From: Bacteroidia bacterium
Lineage (GTDB): Bacteria > Bacteroidota > Bacteroidia > Cytophagales > Flammeovirgaceae
DNA length: 64,000 nt
Assembly (NCBI GenBank): GCA_030425505.1
Contig: JAUIAB010000008.1
Coordinates: forward strand, 50,834 to 114,833
Reading direction: 5' to 3'
Positions 37,301 through 47,300 of this stretch are shown one piece after another. The notes under the pieces are model-generated. The model was not told where the DNA came from. It was given only the letters and a program-made list of their open reading frames with translations, and made no database searches. The translations under genes and the position numbers were made by a program. The first letter of the stretch is position 1. Each line of letters starts with the position of its first letter.

Positions 37301-39757
37301 TTCTTTATTTACAGCTATCAAAGGGATCTCTATTGGTTTTTTGCTGCTTTGGTAATAATCTAAGTATCCGATTCCTAGAAAAGTATCCTGGGTAACTACC
37401 TCAAAGTTTGTTTTTCTTGCAACTGGTCTTCCAGTCTCATCAAAAACTGTAGCGACTACTGTTCCTTCATAAACACCTTGTTTGTCGTATGTTTCAGAGA
37501 AGCTAAAATCTTCTTTAAACTCGCCGTTTTCATCAGTAATACCTGTTCTAAATTCCGGGTCTTTATAATAAGGGAAAGAAAGTTGAAAGTCATAGTGATC
37601 AAGACCAGAAAAGTGCAGCCATTTTTTATTCATACTTAGGCTCACCTCATAATTCCTGTTGGTTGCAGGTGGTCCAAATAGGTTTAAGGCTTGCCCTTCG
37701 ATGCTTACGCTTTCATTAATCTCTATTTCTTTTTTGGAAGAAGATACGTTTACTTTTATTCTGTCTGGCATAAACTCCTCTACACTAAATTTCCATGAGT
37801 TGATAAAAACTCCATTAGAAGCTAATAATTCCACTCTATACATACCAGTTATACTTGTCACAGGTAGGTCTAAAGATGCTTCAATGCTACCATTTTCATT
37901 CGTTTCCCCTTTTTGTGTATTAATAATTTTACTAGAAGGATTATAAAACTGAATTTTAACAGGATAATTGCTAAGGGTTTTCCAGTTTTTATCTCTCAAT
38001 ATCGCTTTAAGGTTAATAGTTTCACCAGGCCTGTATAGGTTTCTCTCTCCATATATGTATGCTTGGGTGCTATTATCTTCTATTTTCGCCCCATCTACAT
38101 CTGATCTTTGGTAATTTAATTTAGTGCCAGAAAAGTCAAGGTAGGTAAAGTCTGACTTTGACCTTGCTGTTATCATCTGTATTTTAAAACCAGGCACTTT
38201 CTGAGAAATTCCTTTAAAACGTGCTACTCCACTTCCGTCTGTTTCTACCGTATGTACCTTTTGATTATTAGAACTAATGAAGGATACTTTAACATTAGAT
38301 AGCTTTTTGCCTGATAGAATAGAGTTTGCAAAAACGATAATTTCATCTTTACCCTGCTTGGCTATCAATCCAATGTCTGAAATAGCTATTTTCTTTTGGT
38401 CTCTTAAATACCTCTGATCTTTTGACCTTACTTCTACTAAGTAGATACCTCCAAAATCATTGTAATCTGGTAGGTTTAGGTCAATGAGATAGTTGCCTCC
38501 GGATTTTTTAAGCCCATTTGTATTTAATGTTTTGGATATAATCTTATCACCATTTTTTTTTAGTTCATAATGACTGTAAGTCCTATTGTAAGAGTAATCA
38601 TAGTAATAGTCATAATAATCATTAGAGCCTGCTAAAAAACTAAGAATGTTATTTTCATAGATTTTATATACTTCCAATTCTATTGAAGGTACTTTCGTGA
38701 TTTTTATAGCAACCTGTTTATTTCCAGCACTGGTAAGATAAATAGCTTTTTTCTCTGCAAATGCAATTGAAGGATCTACTTCTCCAAAAATGACAGTTTG
38801 CTCAAATTCTGAGCTAAGCTTTATTCCAAGTTCACTTTCAAGGCCTTTAGGAATAGTAAGAGTATAGTTACTGCCTTCTTTGAAGTTACCTTTTACTATA
38901 AAGCCATGATCTGCATGCTCAAGCGCAAGGTAAATTTGAGGAGATACTTTTATTTTATCTTTTATTTCTTCTCCACTTATTTGCTGATTGGTAAAAACAT
39001 TAATAAAACGTTCGCTATCTAAAGACTCCGCTTCAACACTAACTATTTTGAACTGATCAATAGAAGGTATTGTACTTTCAAATTTAAGATCATCTGCTTT
39101 ATAACTACTACGATCTGTTGTCAAGCCTTTTTCTATGAAAACACTAACTTCCTGAGCTTTGCCTTCAGTTTTTAAATTCTCTATTTCAATTTTTATATCT
39201 TTCGATTTATTACTTGTTACAAGCTTAATACTTTTCTCTTCGTCTCCTACTTTGATTTTTAGTTTTTTAGAAACATCAACTGGGTCTACTGGATAATTAA
39301 ATTCCAAAGCAAGGTTTACACCAGGAACTCCTGAGCTTTTCTTTGACCATTTTGAACTAACTTTAGTTAGGTTTAAGTAGGGCGTATGAAAACTTAACTG
39401 CTCGGTAGTAGTATTTGGGTTACCATATTTTTTAACAAAAGAATCTGAGAATTTTATTTTATAATCTGTACTTGGCAAAAAACCATTATCTGCTGAGAAA
39501 ACCAGCTCATTTTTTGCTGTCCACTTATAGCTTCCTACTACCGAAGGTTGAAACTCTAAAAGATTATTTTCAAACCACTGATCCATTGCCTCATTGATGC
39601 CAAGATCCTTATTGAAAGTAAATATTAGATTTTGCTTTTGAAAAATTTCATCTGAAAAGTTTGTACTAATCAGTTCAGTTCCATCTCCATTTTTGCAAGA
39701 CTTGAATGTAAAAAGGATAAGGCTAAATAAAAAAAGGTAAAGAGTTTTAAAGTTCAT
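34355..39757 (-). CDS. Alpha-2-macroglobulin family lipoprotein
   Basis: 1800 residues from the ATG at 39757; a longer frame to 39784 would start inside the promoter. The N-terminus is a lipoprotein signal (lipobox TFKSC). Successive MG-type beta domains, a MG2-like segment (QAYIYGERNLYRPGETINLK), the bait region and the A2M core (LRVMAVAAKGNKYASA) follow. The thioester motif GCVEQT (Cys1340) is present, with the helical thioester domain after it. Bacterial A2Ms trap proteases in the periplasm, often with a penicillin-binding protein; no PBP1C gene is adjacent here. It is followed by a DAO-type oxidase gene. Confidence 0.92.
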   Translation of the reverse strand: MNFKTLYLFLFSLILFTFKSCKNGDGTELISTNFSDEIFQKQNLIFTFNKDLGINEAMDQWFENNLLEFQPSVVGSYKWTAKNELVFSADNGFLPSTDYKIKFSDSFVKKYGNPNTTTEQLSFHTPYLNLTKVSSKWSKKSSGVPGVNLALEFNYPVDPVDVSKKLKIKVGDEEKSIKLVTSNKSKDIKIEIENLKTEGKAQEVSVFIEKGLTTDRSSYKADDLKFESTIPSIDQFKIVSVEAESLDSERFINVFTNQQISGEEIKDKIKVSPQIYLALEHADHGFIVKGNFKEGSNYTLTIPKGLESELGIKLSSEFEQTVIFGEVDPSIAFAEKKAIYLTSAGNKQVAIKITKVPSIELEVYKIYENNILSFLAGSNDYYDYYYDYSYNRTYSHYELKKNGDKIISKTLNTNGLKKSGGNYLIDLNLPDYNDFGGIYLVEVRSKDQRYLRDQKKIAISDIGLIAKQGKDEIIVFANSILSGKKLSNVKVSFISSNNQKVHTVETDGSGVARFKGISQKVPGFKIQMITARSKSDFTYLDFSGTKLNYQRSDVDGAKIEDNSTQAYIYGERNLYRPGETINLKAILRDKNWKTLSNYPVKIQFYNPSSKIINTQKGETNENGSIEASLDLPVTSITGMYRVELLASNGVFINSWKFSVEEFMPDRIKVNVSSSKKEIEINESVSIEGQALNLFGPPATNRNYEVSLSMNKKWLHFSGLDHYDFQLSFPYYKDPEFRTGITDENGEFKEDFSFSETYDKQGVYEGTVVATVFDETGRPVARKTNFEVVTQDTFLGIGYLDYYQSSKKPIEIPLIAVNKEGKVYNKAAATIQVVKYEWHSVLQKDYNGKYKYVSEKKEIIKKEEEIKISGKATKYSFKPDGSGKYEVRLMLQGAKYFVATSFYTYAWGSTNYTSFNVDKEGDILLEYSKEKYNVGEEANVILKTPFEGKVLLTIENDDIIDYQWIETDKRTLSYSFDIKKEYLPNAYITATLIKPLTDNQIPLTVAHGAASFTVEDPSTRFELKINAPEKSRSNKTREITIQSDWKEKDIEVTLAVVDEGILQIKNYQNPDPHSFFFQKRALQTNTYDLYAKLFPELELAANQFGGGFDEEVSDYGMRLNPLANGRVKLVSFWSGTLKTNSKGEVSYPLEIPEFSGSLRVMAVAAKGNKYASASQSITVSDPVVISTGMPRFLSPKDKVNVPITLTNTTDQELSINLQLEAEGAIAINGKGKTKLVLPPKKEKVIDFEILAKNEIGQGKLVAKATSGGEEFTNNIEITVRPPTSLLKSSGSGVVQGGKKIELDMKKDFLEKSINAKLIVSQSPMIEWSDQLQDLIGYPYGCVEQTVSKAFPQIYLPEIAKTLGSIFKNTDGTPEYNVSQAINKLYSMQMYNGALSYWPGGTYSSWWGTAYAAHFLQEAEKAGFNVDTNFLKKIYIYLSKEVKNKKKREYKYFNAANQYYTRTIAPREIFYTLYVLANAGEPDISTMNYYKNKQDLLTLDSKYMLALAYLINGDAKTCRKLMPNSFKGEKSMNTFSGSFNSYIRDMAMALNGLIETDNKNPQIADISYQLSNEIKRKKYLNTQEQAFALLAFGKMAKEAVKSNISASITFNNQTIASYKPGEVLTLGNQVSGKKISIEATGEGKLYYFWYLEGLNESGEYPQEDERLRVRRVFYNKKGDIVKNNNFQQNDLVVIEVSLNSDGATVENVVVTDMLPACFEIENPRISNLTSLQWIKNQSYPEHTDFRDDRVNFFTTATSKAKKYYYTARVVSKGEYQMGPISADAMYDGSYHSYHGSGMIEVE

Positions 39758-39781
39758 CTGATAAAGCATTACTGTATTTAT

Positions 39782-39812
39782 CAAATGTAGAAAGTTATTT
39801 TATGTTTACAAA
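39782..39812 (-). promoter_or_regulatory. Promoter of the alpha-2-macroglobulin gene
   Basis: TTTG, exactly 19 bp, then TACATTTG on the minus strand: a perfect match to the Bacteroidota consensus. The -7 end is 25 bp from the ATG at 39757, which fixes that start. Confidence 0.8.
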
Positions 39813-39917
39813 GTGTTATACAAATACCCTCAGAAATTCTGCAGTTCAGTATTAATTTGCTGACGGAAAGAGATACTCCACACCAATTGATTCTAATGAC
39901 GCCGCTTTGATCTTATA

Positions 39918-40976
39918 CTATCTTGTAAGTATCATTCTCTTGGTATCTACTTCTTTATCATCTACTACTAATGTATACAGATAGATGCCTGCTGAGAGCT
40001 CATTGCCATATATTTTCACTTCAACTTTTCCTCTATCTTCAATAACTTTTTGCCTCAAAGGTCTACCATTAATATCGAATATGTGTAGTGTAGCACTTGA
40101 GCACTCCGCTGGTAAATAAAAACTGATTTTAGTAACTTCTGTAAAAGGATTTGGCTTGTTAGCGTACAAAATTGCTTCTCTTTTGTTTTGAATTTCAACT
40201 TTTTCTTTTGTTTGTTTTTTGCTTTTATGATCCGAAAGATGTACTATTTTTTTTAGAAGATTTTCATAATTTATTTTAAGGTCATTTAGTGCTTCCTTAA
40301 TTTCTTCTATCTCCTTTGTTTTTCTCTTACTATTTTCTACTAGTACTGGAATTAAACCTATATAGTCTATACTCAAATGTCCGAATTCATCTTCTACTAC
40401 TAAGTTAGGATATACCTCTCGCAAATCCTGAGCAAGAAAACCAAACATTTCCTGATCCCTAAAGCCATTGTCTGGGTATTTTTCTACATCCATCTGATAA
40501 CGGACTCCCTTCACTTTAGTTAGTTTCTGAACTTCGCTACTCAAATAAGAAATATTCTTTTTGTACTTAATATCCGAATTATTAACCAGACGGTTAACAC
40601 GTATATTACCGTTCACATGGAGTTTTTCCTGGGGGAGGTCTGTCCCAATACCCACATTGCCATTTGGTTTTATGCTCAAACGGCTATTTCCTGCGGTAAT
40701 CATTCTGATTTCATCAAGGGAAGGAAACCCTAAGTAAGTATTTTCATCCATATTATGGCGTATATAATCATTAATATCTATTCCTCCAGCTACATCTAAT
40801 GTATTACCAGGTCTGGTAGTTGCTATACCAACTCTATTTTGATCAAACTGACCGTAAATAAGTGTACTGTTTCGGGTATTTGCAATATGAAGTCGGTTAG
40901 AGCCTATCTCATTATAACCTGCTTCATAGCCTATGCATACATTATTATTTCCTTCTTCATTTTGAAGCCCCGCCAA
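39918..40976 (-). CDS. S74-chaperone (tail fibre type) surface protein, C-terminal half of a frameshifted gene
   Basis: The frame from about 40976 (TTG) to 39918 encodes 352 residues. It has collar segments typical of Bacteroidota S74 proteins (NVCIGYEAGYN, HIANTRNSTLIYG, RVGIATTRPGNTLDVAG, NVGIGTDLPQEKLHVNG) and a peptidase S74 intramolecular chaperone region (SDIKYKKNISYL, QEMFGFLAQDLREVYP). A coiled coil follows, then a T9SS sorting domain (ANKPNPFTEVTKISFYLP ... GIYLYTLVV). It has no start of its own. It is the continuation of the 41545 reading frame after a -1 shift near 40970-40980. Confidence 0.75.
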   Translation of the reverse strand: MAGLQNEEGNNNVCIGYEAGYNEIGSNRLHIANTRNSTLIYGQFDQNRVGIATTRPGNTLDVAGGIDINDYIRHNMDENTYLGFPSLDEIRMITAGNSRLSIKPNGNVGIGTDLPQEKLHVNGNIRVNRLVNNSDIKYKKNISYLSSEVQKLTKVKGVRYQMDVEKYPDNGFRDQEMFGFLAQDLREVYPNLVVEDEFGHLSIDYIGLIPVLVENSKRKTKEIEEIKEALNDLKINYENLLKKIVHLSDHKSKKQTKEKVEIQNKREAILYANKPNPFTEVTKISFYLPAECSSATLHIFDINGRPLRQKVIEDRGKVEVKIYGNELSAGIYLYTLVVDDKEVDTKRMILTR

Positions 40977-41545
40977 TCACCTAAGTAGGTATTATAGCTA
41001 CCAGTAGTATTGAACCCTCCTGAACTTACTCCAAAAAAGGAATTAGAATTACCAGTAACATTTGAGCCACCTGAACGTGAGCCAAAAAAAGAATTATTAT
41101 CTCCATGACTATTAAAACTGCCAGAGTTTGAACCGAAAAAAGAATTATGATGCCCAAAGGTATTTCCACTACCTGAGCTTACTCCAAAAAAGGAATTAGC
41201 GTACCCATTAATATTTCCAAACCCTGAACCTGCTCCAAAAAAAGAGTTTAAATACCCAATGGTATTATCATGACCTGAGTTTTTACCAAAAAAAGAATTA
41301 TAAACACCAGTGGTATTTGAGAGCCCAGAGTTTGTACCGAAAAAGGAATTATTATCTCCATTAGTATTTGAAGTACCAGAGGAAGCTCCAACAAATGTAT
41401 TACCTGTTCCCTCATCATTATTCCCTCCAGCATTTTCTCCAGCAAAATAATTTTCTTGTGCCTGTAAGTTTGAAGAAAGAGTAAAGAGTAAAAAAGCAAA
41501 TGGGATAAAACAGATATATCTTAGTCTTAAAGTAAAGTTTTGCAT
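40931..41545 (-). CDS. S74-chaperone surface protein, N-terminal half with 17-residue repeats
   Basis: Signal peptide (MQNFTLRLRYICFIPFAFLL..., cleavage near QAQE). From residue 49 eight 17-residue repeats follow with the pattern NSFFGxxSGxxNxxGxx, a stacked-loop fibre similar to trimeric adhesin heads. The natural continuation GDRAGLQNEEG is in the next frame, so translation in this frame goes wrong after GDW and stops at 40931. A one-base deletion (or sequencing error in a GGGG run) explains both halves. Confidence 0.75.
   Translation of the reverse strand: MQNFTLRLRYICFIPFAFLLFTLSSNLQAQENYFAGENAGGNNDEGTGNTFVGASSGTSNTNGDNNSFFGTNSGLSNTTGVYNSFFGKNSGHDNTIGYLNSFFGAGSGFGNINGYANSFFGVSSGSGNTFGHHNSFFGSNSGSFNSHGDNNSFFGSRSGGSNVTGNSNSFFGVSSGGFNTTGSYNTYLGDWRGFKMKKEIIMYA
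40994..41401 (-). repeat. Eight tandem 51-bp repeats coding for 17-residue units
   Basis: Positions 41401 to 40994 on the minus strand encode eight units (residues 49-184), each N-S-F-F-G followed by S-G and N-T-G residues. DNA identity between units is high around the NSFFG codons, so replication slippage can change copy number. It is in-frame coding repeat, not a CRISPR array: there are no unique spacers. Confidence 0.85.
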
Positions 41546-41853
41546 AGGTTATATTTTTAATTGGTCTTTTTATTACTGATCTTAGCTTAACTAGATATAA
41601 TATAAGCGCCATAAATATCTATTTAAGTTATAAGATCGTTTTCAAATATAAGAATTAAAATTCTTATGTTTATTTTTTGGCTGATCATGTCAAATATTGT
41701 GATTTGTACCCTAAGAGAAGAGAGATGAATACAAGATTTACATAGCTCTTTGGGAGAGTGTTTTACTTTTTTACGAATTTCATTTTGGCAAAAGCAAATT
41801 CCTATCTAGTTTGCAACTTTTATCTATAAAAAGTAGTAGTTCTATTTAGTTGA

Positions 41854-44253
41854 ATGCCAAAAAAGCTCTTCATATTTTTCTGGATTGCACTGTCCCTGAT
41901 TCATTTTAGTCTACAGGCTCAAAAAGATGTTATCAAAGGTCAGGTTATTTCTAAATCAGACGGGAATCCCATTTATCTGGTTAATGTAAAGGTAAAAGGA
42001 CACAATACTGGCTCCAGCACAGATGAGGAAGGTTTTTTTGAGATTAAAACCCCCAATGAAAGTGACTTAGTATTGCTAGAGTTTAGTCATATTCAGTATC
42101 AAAGTAGTATTATAAGCCTTGACACTGTAGAGAACCTACAAGCTGTAAAAGTTGCTTTACTTGAAAAAGTAATTTCCCTTGAAGGAGTGTCTGTAGAAGC
42201 AGAATCTACAAAAGAAAAAGAGCAGGCTGGGCTTTTAAAATTAAATCCAAAAACCGTTCAAAAAATCCCTACAGCATTTGTAGATTTTAATCAAAAAATA
42301 GCTGCAATTGGGCTTGGCGTTTATAGTAATAATGAGCTCTCTTCTACTTACTCAGTACGAGGAGGGAATTACGAAGAGAATTTGGTTTATGTAAACGGCA
42401 TAGAAATTTACCGGCCTTTTCTGGTTCGGTCTGGACAGCAGGAAGGTTTGAGTTTTATCAATCCAGATATGGTAAAAGAGGTTGAATTTTCGTCTGGAGG
42501 ATGGCAACCTAAATACGGAGATAAGTTATCTTCTGTGCTAAGTGTTGAATATAAGAAACCTACAGCTGCCAAGGGAAGAGTTATGGGTAGTCTTTTGAGC
42601 AGTAGTGCTTACGTGGAAGGATCTGCTATTAATGAAAAGTTTACGTATGTTTTGGGTGGAAGATACAAGAGCGCAAGATACCTATTGAATACACTGGATG
42701 TAAATGGACAATATTTACCTCGGTTTTTTGATTTACAAGGGTATTTCACGTACCAACTAAGTAAAGAAAAAGACAAGACTACTTTGTCGTTATTAACTTC
42801 TCTGGCAAGTAATCAGTATGAAGTAGCACCTGAAAGCCAAAGCACTCGATTTGGTACTTTTCAGAGCCCAATGAATCTACGGGTCTTTTTTGCAGGCACT
42901 GAAAATTTAAATTACGATACCTTTCAGAGTGGGTTGAGCTTGAAGCACAAGTTTAGTGATAAAGTAGAAAGTAGGTTCACTATGTCAGGTCTAAAAACCA
43001 GAGAAAGAGAATATGTAGATTTGGAAAAGGCTTATCTTTTATGTGAAGTAAATAATGACATTAATTCTTCAGAGTTTAATAAGTGTGCTCTGGTCATTGG
43101 TGTTGGAGCTGGGTTTGACTATGCCAGGAATACATTAGATGCTGAGATTTATTCATTTATAAATAATAATACTGTTTGGTTTAATTCAAATACCAAAATG
43201 AATTTAGGCTTTACCATAAAGCATGAAAAAATAAATGATAAACTTTATGAATATGGGGTAATTGATTCAGCTGATTATGTTACTCTGGATTATTCGCGAG
43301 AGACTTTTGCTAATATTGAATCGTGGAGACCAAGTGGTTATATACAAAATACTCATTATATAGGCGAGACCCAAACACTTACCTATGGAGCTAGATTAAG
43401 CTATTGGAGCTTTAACGAACAATTTCTTTTTAGCCCTAGGCTACAATATTCCATTAGCCCAAATTGGAACAAAGATTTTTCCTTTAAACTAGCTACTGGA
43501 ATTTACCAACAAGCTCCTTTCTATAGAGAATTAAGAGATTTCGAGGGAAATATAAATTCTTCGTTAAAAGCGCAGTCTTCCTTTCACACTATTGTTGGCA
43601 TGGATTATGGGTTTGAATCTTGGGGAAGACCATTTAAGTTTAAAACAGAACTGTACTATAAAAAGCTCTGGGATGTAATCCCCTATGATATTGATAACGT
43701 AAGATTGCGATATTATGCTAATAATAATGCAAAAGCTTACATCTGGGGTGCCGACTTTAGGCTTAGTGGCGAATTTATACCAAATACTGAATCTTGGCTT
43801 AGCCTTGGCATACTATCTGCTAAGGAAGATCTGGAAAATGATGACAGAGGCTGGGTTAGAAGACCTACAGATCAGCTGATTAATTTCGCTATGTTTTTTC
43901 AAGATCATTTACCAAATAACCCTAGCATGCAAGTCCACATGCGTTTTCTATATGGTTCTGGGCTTCCATATGGTCCTCCTAACTCTTTGAAGTTTAGAGC
44001 CGCATTAAAAGGCGGAAATAGTTACAAGAGGCTTGATGTTGGCTTTTCTAAGGTAATTCTATTTGGAAATGGTGCGGATAACAACTTAAAATCAGTAGAG
44101 TCTCTACGGCTAGGGATAGAAGTACTAAACCTTTTGGGTATAGAAAATAATATTTCCTTTACCTGGGTTGAGGATGTATTTAATATACAATATGCTGTTC
44201 CTAATACCCTATCGCAGCGTTTTTTTAACGTTAAAGCTGTAGCACATTTTTAG
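41854..44253 (+). CDS. TonB-dependent receptor-like outer-membrane protein
   Basis: 799 residues. A signal peptide (to about residue 22, ending LQAQ) precedes a carboxypeptidase-regulatory-like domain (KGQVISKSDGNPIYLVNVKV, about 25-100). A TonB plug (STYSVRGGNYEENLVYVNGI, VKEVEFSSGGWQPKYGDKLS, about 145-235) and a beta-barrel rich in aromatic strands follow, ending ...VKAVAHF. It would import a bound ligand using TonB. No partner SusD-like gene is adjacent, so it is probably of the non-Sus type. Ligand unknown. Confidence 0.82.
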   Translation: MPKKLFIFFWIALSLIHFSLQAQKDVIKGQVISKSDGNPIYLVNVKVKGHNTGSSTDEEGFFEIKTPNESDLVLLEFSHIQYQSSIISLDTVENLQAVKVALLEKVISLEGVSVEAESTKEKEQAGLLKLNPKTVQKIPTAFVDFNQKIAAIGLGVYSNNELSSTYSVRGGNYEENLVYVNGIEIYRPFLVRSGQQEGLSFINPDMVKEVEFSSGGWQPKYGDKLSSVLSVEYKKPTAAKGRVMGSLLSSSAYVEGSAINEKFTYVLGGRYKSARYLLNTLDVNGQYLPRFFDLQGYFTYQLSKEKDKTTLSLLTSLASNQYEVAPESQSTRFGTFQSPMNLRVFFAGTENLNYDTFQSGLSLKHKFSDKVESRFTMSGLKTREREYVDLEKAYLLCEVNNDINSSEFNKCALVIGVGAGFDYARNTLDAEIYSFINNNTVWFNSNTKMNLGFTIKHEKINDKLYEYGVIDSADYVTLDYSRETFANIESWRPSGYIQNTHYIGETQTLTYGARLSYWSFNEQFLFSPRLQYSISPNWNKDFSFKLATGIYQQAPFYRELRDFEGNINSSLKAQSSFHTIVGMDYGFESWGRPFKFKTELYYKKLWDVIPYDIDNVRLRYYANNNAKAYIWGADFRLSGEFIPNTESWLSLGILSAKEDLENDDRGWVRRPTDQLINFAMFFQDHLPNNPSMQVHMRFLYGSGLPYGPPNSLKFRAALKGGNSYKRLDVGFSKVILFGNGADNNLKSVESLRLGIEVLNLLGIENNISFTWVEDVFNIQYAVPNTLSQRFFNVKAVAHF

Positions 44254-44302
44254 TTATTTTCCTGCATTTACCTTGCATGCATTTTCTTTTCACAAAAAAG
44301 AG

Positions 44303-44337
44303 AACAAATGTAAGTAGAGTAACAACTTACATTTGTT
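44303..44337. promoter_or_regulatory. 13-bp perfect inverted repeat overlapping a -7 element
   Basis: Arms 44303-44315 and 44325-44337 (AACAAATGTAAGT and its complement) surround a 9-nt loop, 21 bp before the ATG of the next gene. The right arm contains TACATTTG (44328-44335), a -7-type sequence. A regulator binding the repeat could block the promoter. On the plus strand there is no T-run, so a terminator is unlikely. Confidence 0.45.
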
Positions 44338-44357
44338 GCAAATAACTAGCAACACCT

Positions 44358-47300
44358 ATGCGGAATCACTTAAGCAAACTTTTAGCAATTGGGCTTTTAT
44401 TGTTTCTATGGATCACTTTTTCTTACTTCTACAAAAAAGAAGTTGATAAATATCAACCCTCTAATCTGAGTAGTAACACTCCTCCCCTAACCAAAAATTT
44501 TGGAGAACTATTTGATAAAGAGTTTTTAAAAGATGTAAAGCAATTCTCAAAAAAAATTGGACGAAACAATATCGATAGAGTAAATGACGAAGATGGTTTC
44601 TGGTTGCACAGAGGACCTGCAAATATTGGAGGACGTACCAGAAGTATTGCTATTGATGCAACAGACGAAAGAGTACTTTTTGCTGGAGGAGTAACAGGAG
44701 GGCTTTGGAAAAGTAAAAATAAAGGTCTTACCTGGGATAGAGTTACTCCTTTAGATGAAGCTATTAGCATAGCGTCTATTGCACAAGATACAAGAGAAGG
44801 TTTTACACAAAATTGGTTCTTTGTAACTGGTGAAAACCATGGAGTAGCCTCCTCTGGAAGTCATGGCGCTCCAGACTATCCTTCAGATGGAATATATATG
44901 TCTATTGATAAAGGCAATAACTGGAGGAAAGTATCAGAACCTATAACTTCTGTTGGTAATGGCGAGGTAGAAATTCATACTTTTTATAAAATTCAGATCA
45001 ATCCCTTAACTGGAGAAGTACTAGTTGCACACAACCAAGGTCTCAGTAAGTTAGTACAAGAAAATAATGAATCGCATCTTCGATCTATCATACCTGGAAA
45101 TAGGGACTTAGATCTGCTTCTTGTAAGCAATAGTCATAAAAAAATGACGTATACTGATCTTCTAATTGATAGTGAAGGTATTGCTTACTTTACTGCTTCT
45201 TACTCCATGCAACAGGGAAACGAAAGGCTTAATAGAAGATCTAAGCTTTACTCTTACAATAATGATATAACTTCAGATATTACATCCAATTTTTTTGATA
45301 ATTTAAATATTGAAAGAAGCGTGATGGATGTTCATATCAATGATCAAAATCAGAAGAAAATTTTTATTTTTTCAAGCAACTTCAATCCAGCTGTTGGTCA
45401 AAACAATCATTACTTACATATTGGCACATTTGGAAATAATATTTTATGGGAAGATAGAAGTAATAATCTACCTTTTAGAAGAGGAGGCTTAGATAATGGC
45501 TGTCATAACCAAGTAATTAAAGTAAAGCCTAATAATGAAAATATAATTTTCTTAGGTAGTGTTTATTTATTTAGATCTAATGATGGGTTTCAAACAAATG
45601 AAAATATTGACACTATTGGAAGAGCCTATTTTTCAGAAGAAGAAAAGATTAATAGGTTTCATGTAGATCAGCATGACATCCAATTTTTTGGTTCTAATAA
45701 TGAAATGCTAGTTGCTAATGACGGAGGTGTCTTTACTACTAATAATTGTGTAGAAGAAGCAGTTGATGGCAATATTAACTGGCAAAGCTTAAACAATGGG
45801 TTCATAACTTCGCAACTTTATAAAGTTGCCATTTCTCCTGTTGAAAATGATAGAACTATTGTTGGTTGTTTTCAAGATAATGGAATATGGGTGTCTTTTC
45901 AAGAAGATAGAAGCAGCAAGTGGAAACAAGTTTTAAGTGGAGATGGAATACAAGCAACCTATACTAGCTCTGGTAATGCTGTAGTTTCAAATAATCAGTT
46001 TTGGAGACTTTACAAAGGTGATTTAGATAGGTATGATGAATCTGCAAGCAGATCTGACGACTTTGATCAATTTCCAAATTCTAGCTTTAGAGGAGAATTT
46101 GTAATAGATCCAAATAATAATGATATTGCTTATGCTGCTAATGATAATGTAATACGAAGATATTCAGATATTAATAATGGGTGGGACTTTACTGAAATAG
46201 AAAACTTGCCTTTAGATAGGGGTGAAAAAGTAACATCATTATCCATATCAACAAACCCTTCTGATATTCTTTATGTGGGCACGAGTTTTGGTAAAGTACT
46301 TAAATTAAGAAATGTAAATAACCCAGAGCCTAATATTTCCACTTTACTTGATGGAAATCTTGTAAATAGGCTACCAGTCACAGATATCACCAATGATACT
46401 GAGAATGCGAATAGAGTAATTATTAGCTATGGTGGGCTACAAATTAGAAGTCTTTTTTATTCTAATGATGGAGGGGAAAGATGGCATGACATCGGGGGCA
46501 ACTTAGAAGAAAACCCTGATGGAAGCGGGGCAGGACCTTCTATAAATGCTGTTGCTATTCAAAAAAATAATAATGAGTTAATAAAAGTGCTAGTTGGAAC
46601 GCAATATGGGCTTTTTTCTACAACAGAGCTATCGTTAAACGATAATTTTATTGCTGAGGAAAGATTGGATATACAATGGCAAATGGAAGCAGAAGAGCTA
46701 GTTGGCTCTAACACAATTACTTCTATTCAAACTAGAAACTCTGACGGTTATACTGCAATATCAACCTATGGAAATGGGGCTTTTACCTATGCTTTTAATA
46801 CTCCTTTTGTAAAGAATAAAATAAATGACTGCATATTATTTAATGATGGCAGCGAAAAAGTAATTGATCTTGATAATTTCTTTAGCTACCCGATTGAAGG
46901 AGTTGATCTATTTTATCAAATTATGGGAAATAGCAATTCTAATATTGTAAATGCCCAATTAGAAAATAACTATTTAACTATTTCTTCTCAAAGAAGGCAA
47001 ACAGGCACAAGTTATATTAGAGCCAGAGCTAGATTTAATGATAAATTTATCGACGAAATCTTTAAGATTACTGTACTTGATCCTCAAGAAATAGACGACC
47101 AAGCCTTTGGCGTACCAAATTTTTTATCTATCAACCAAATAGGTTTAGAGGAACTTCAACTTTTTTGGAGTTTACCAAGAATGCATAATGAAAACGATGA
47201 AGAACCTCCTTTAGGAGTTGTAATTGAACGAAGAAATAGGGGAAGTAACAATTTCCAATTATTAGATATTATCCCTTATGAGTCCGCAACATATATTGAT

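Noticed and set aside
34355..39784. Longer N-terminus for the alpha-2-macroglobulin (start at 39784)
   Set aside because: That codon lies inside the consensus promoter at 39782-39812; the ATG at 39757 begins a clean lipoprotein signal.
40994..41401. Regular repeats resembling a CRISPR array
   Set aside because: The 51-bp units are contiguous, in-frame and code for a fibre; there are no unique spacers.
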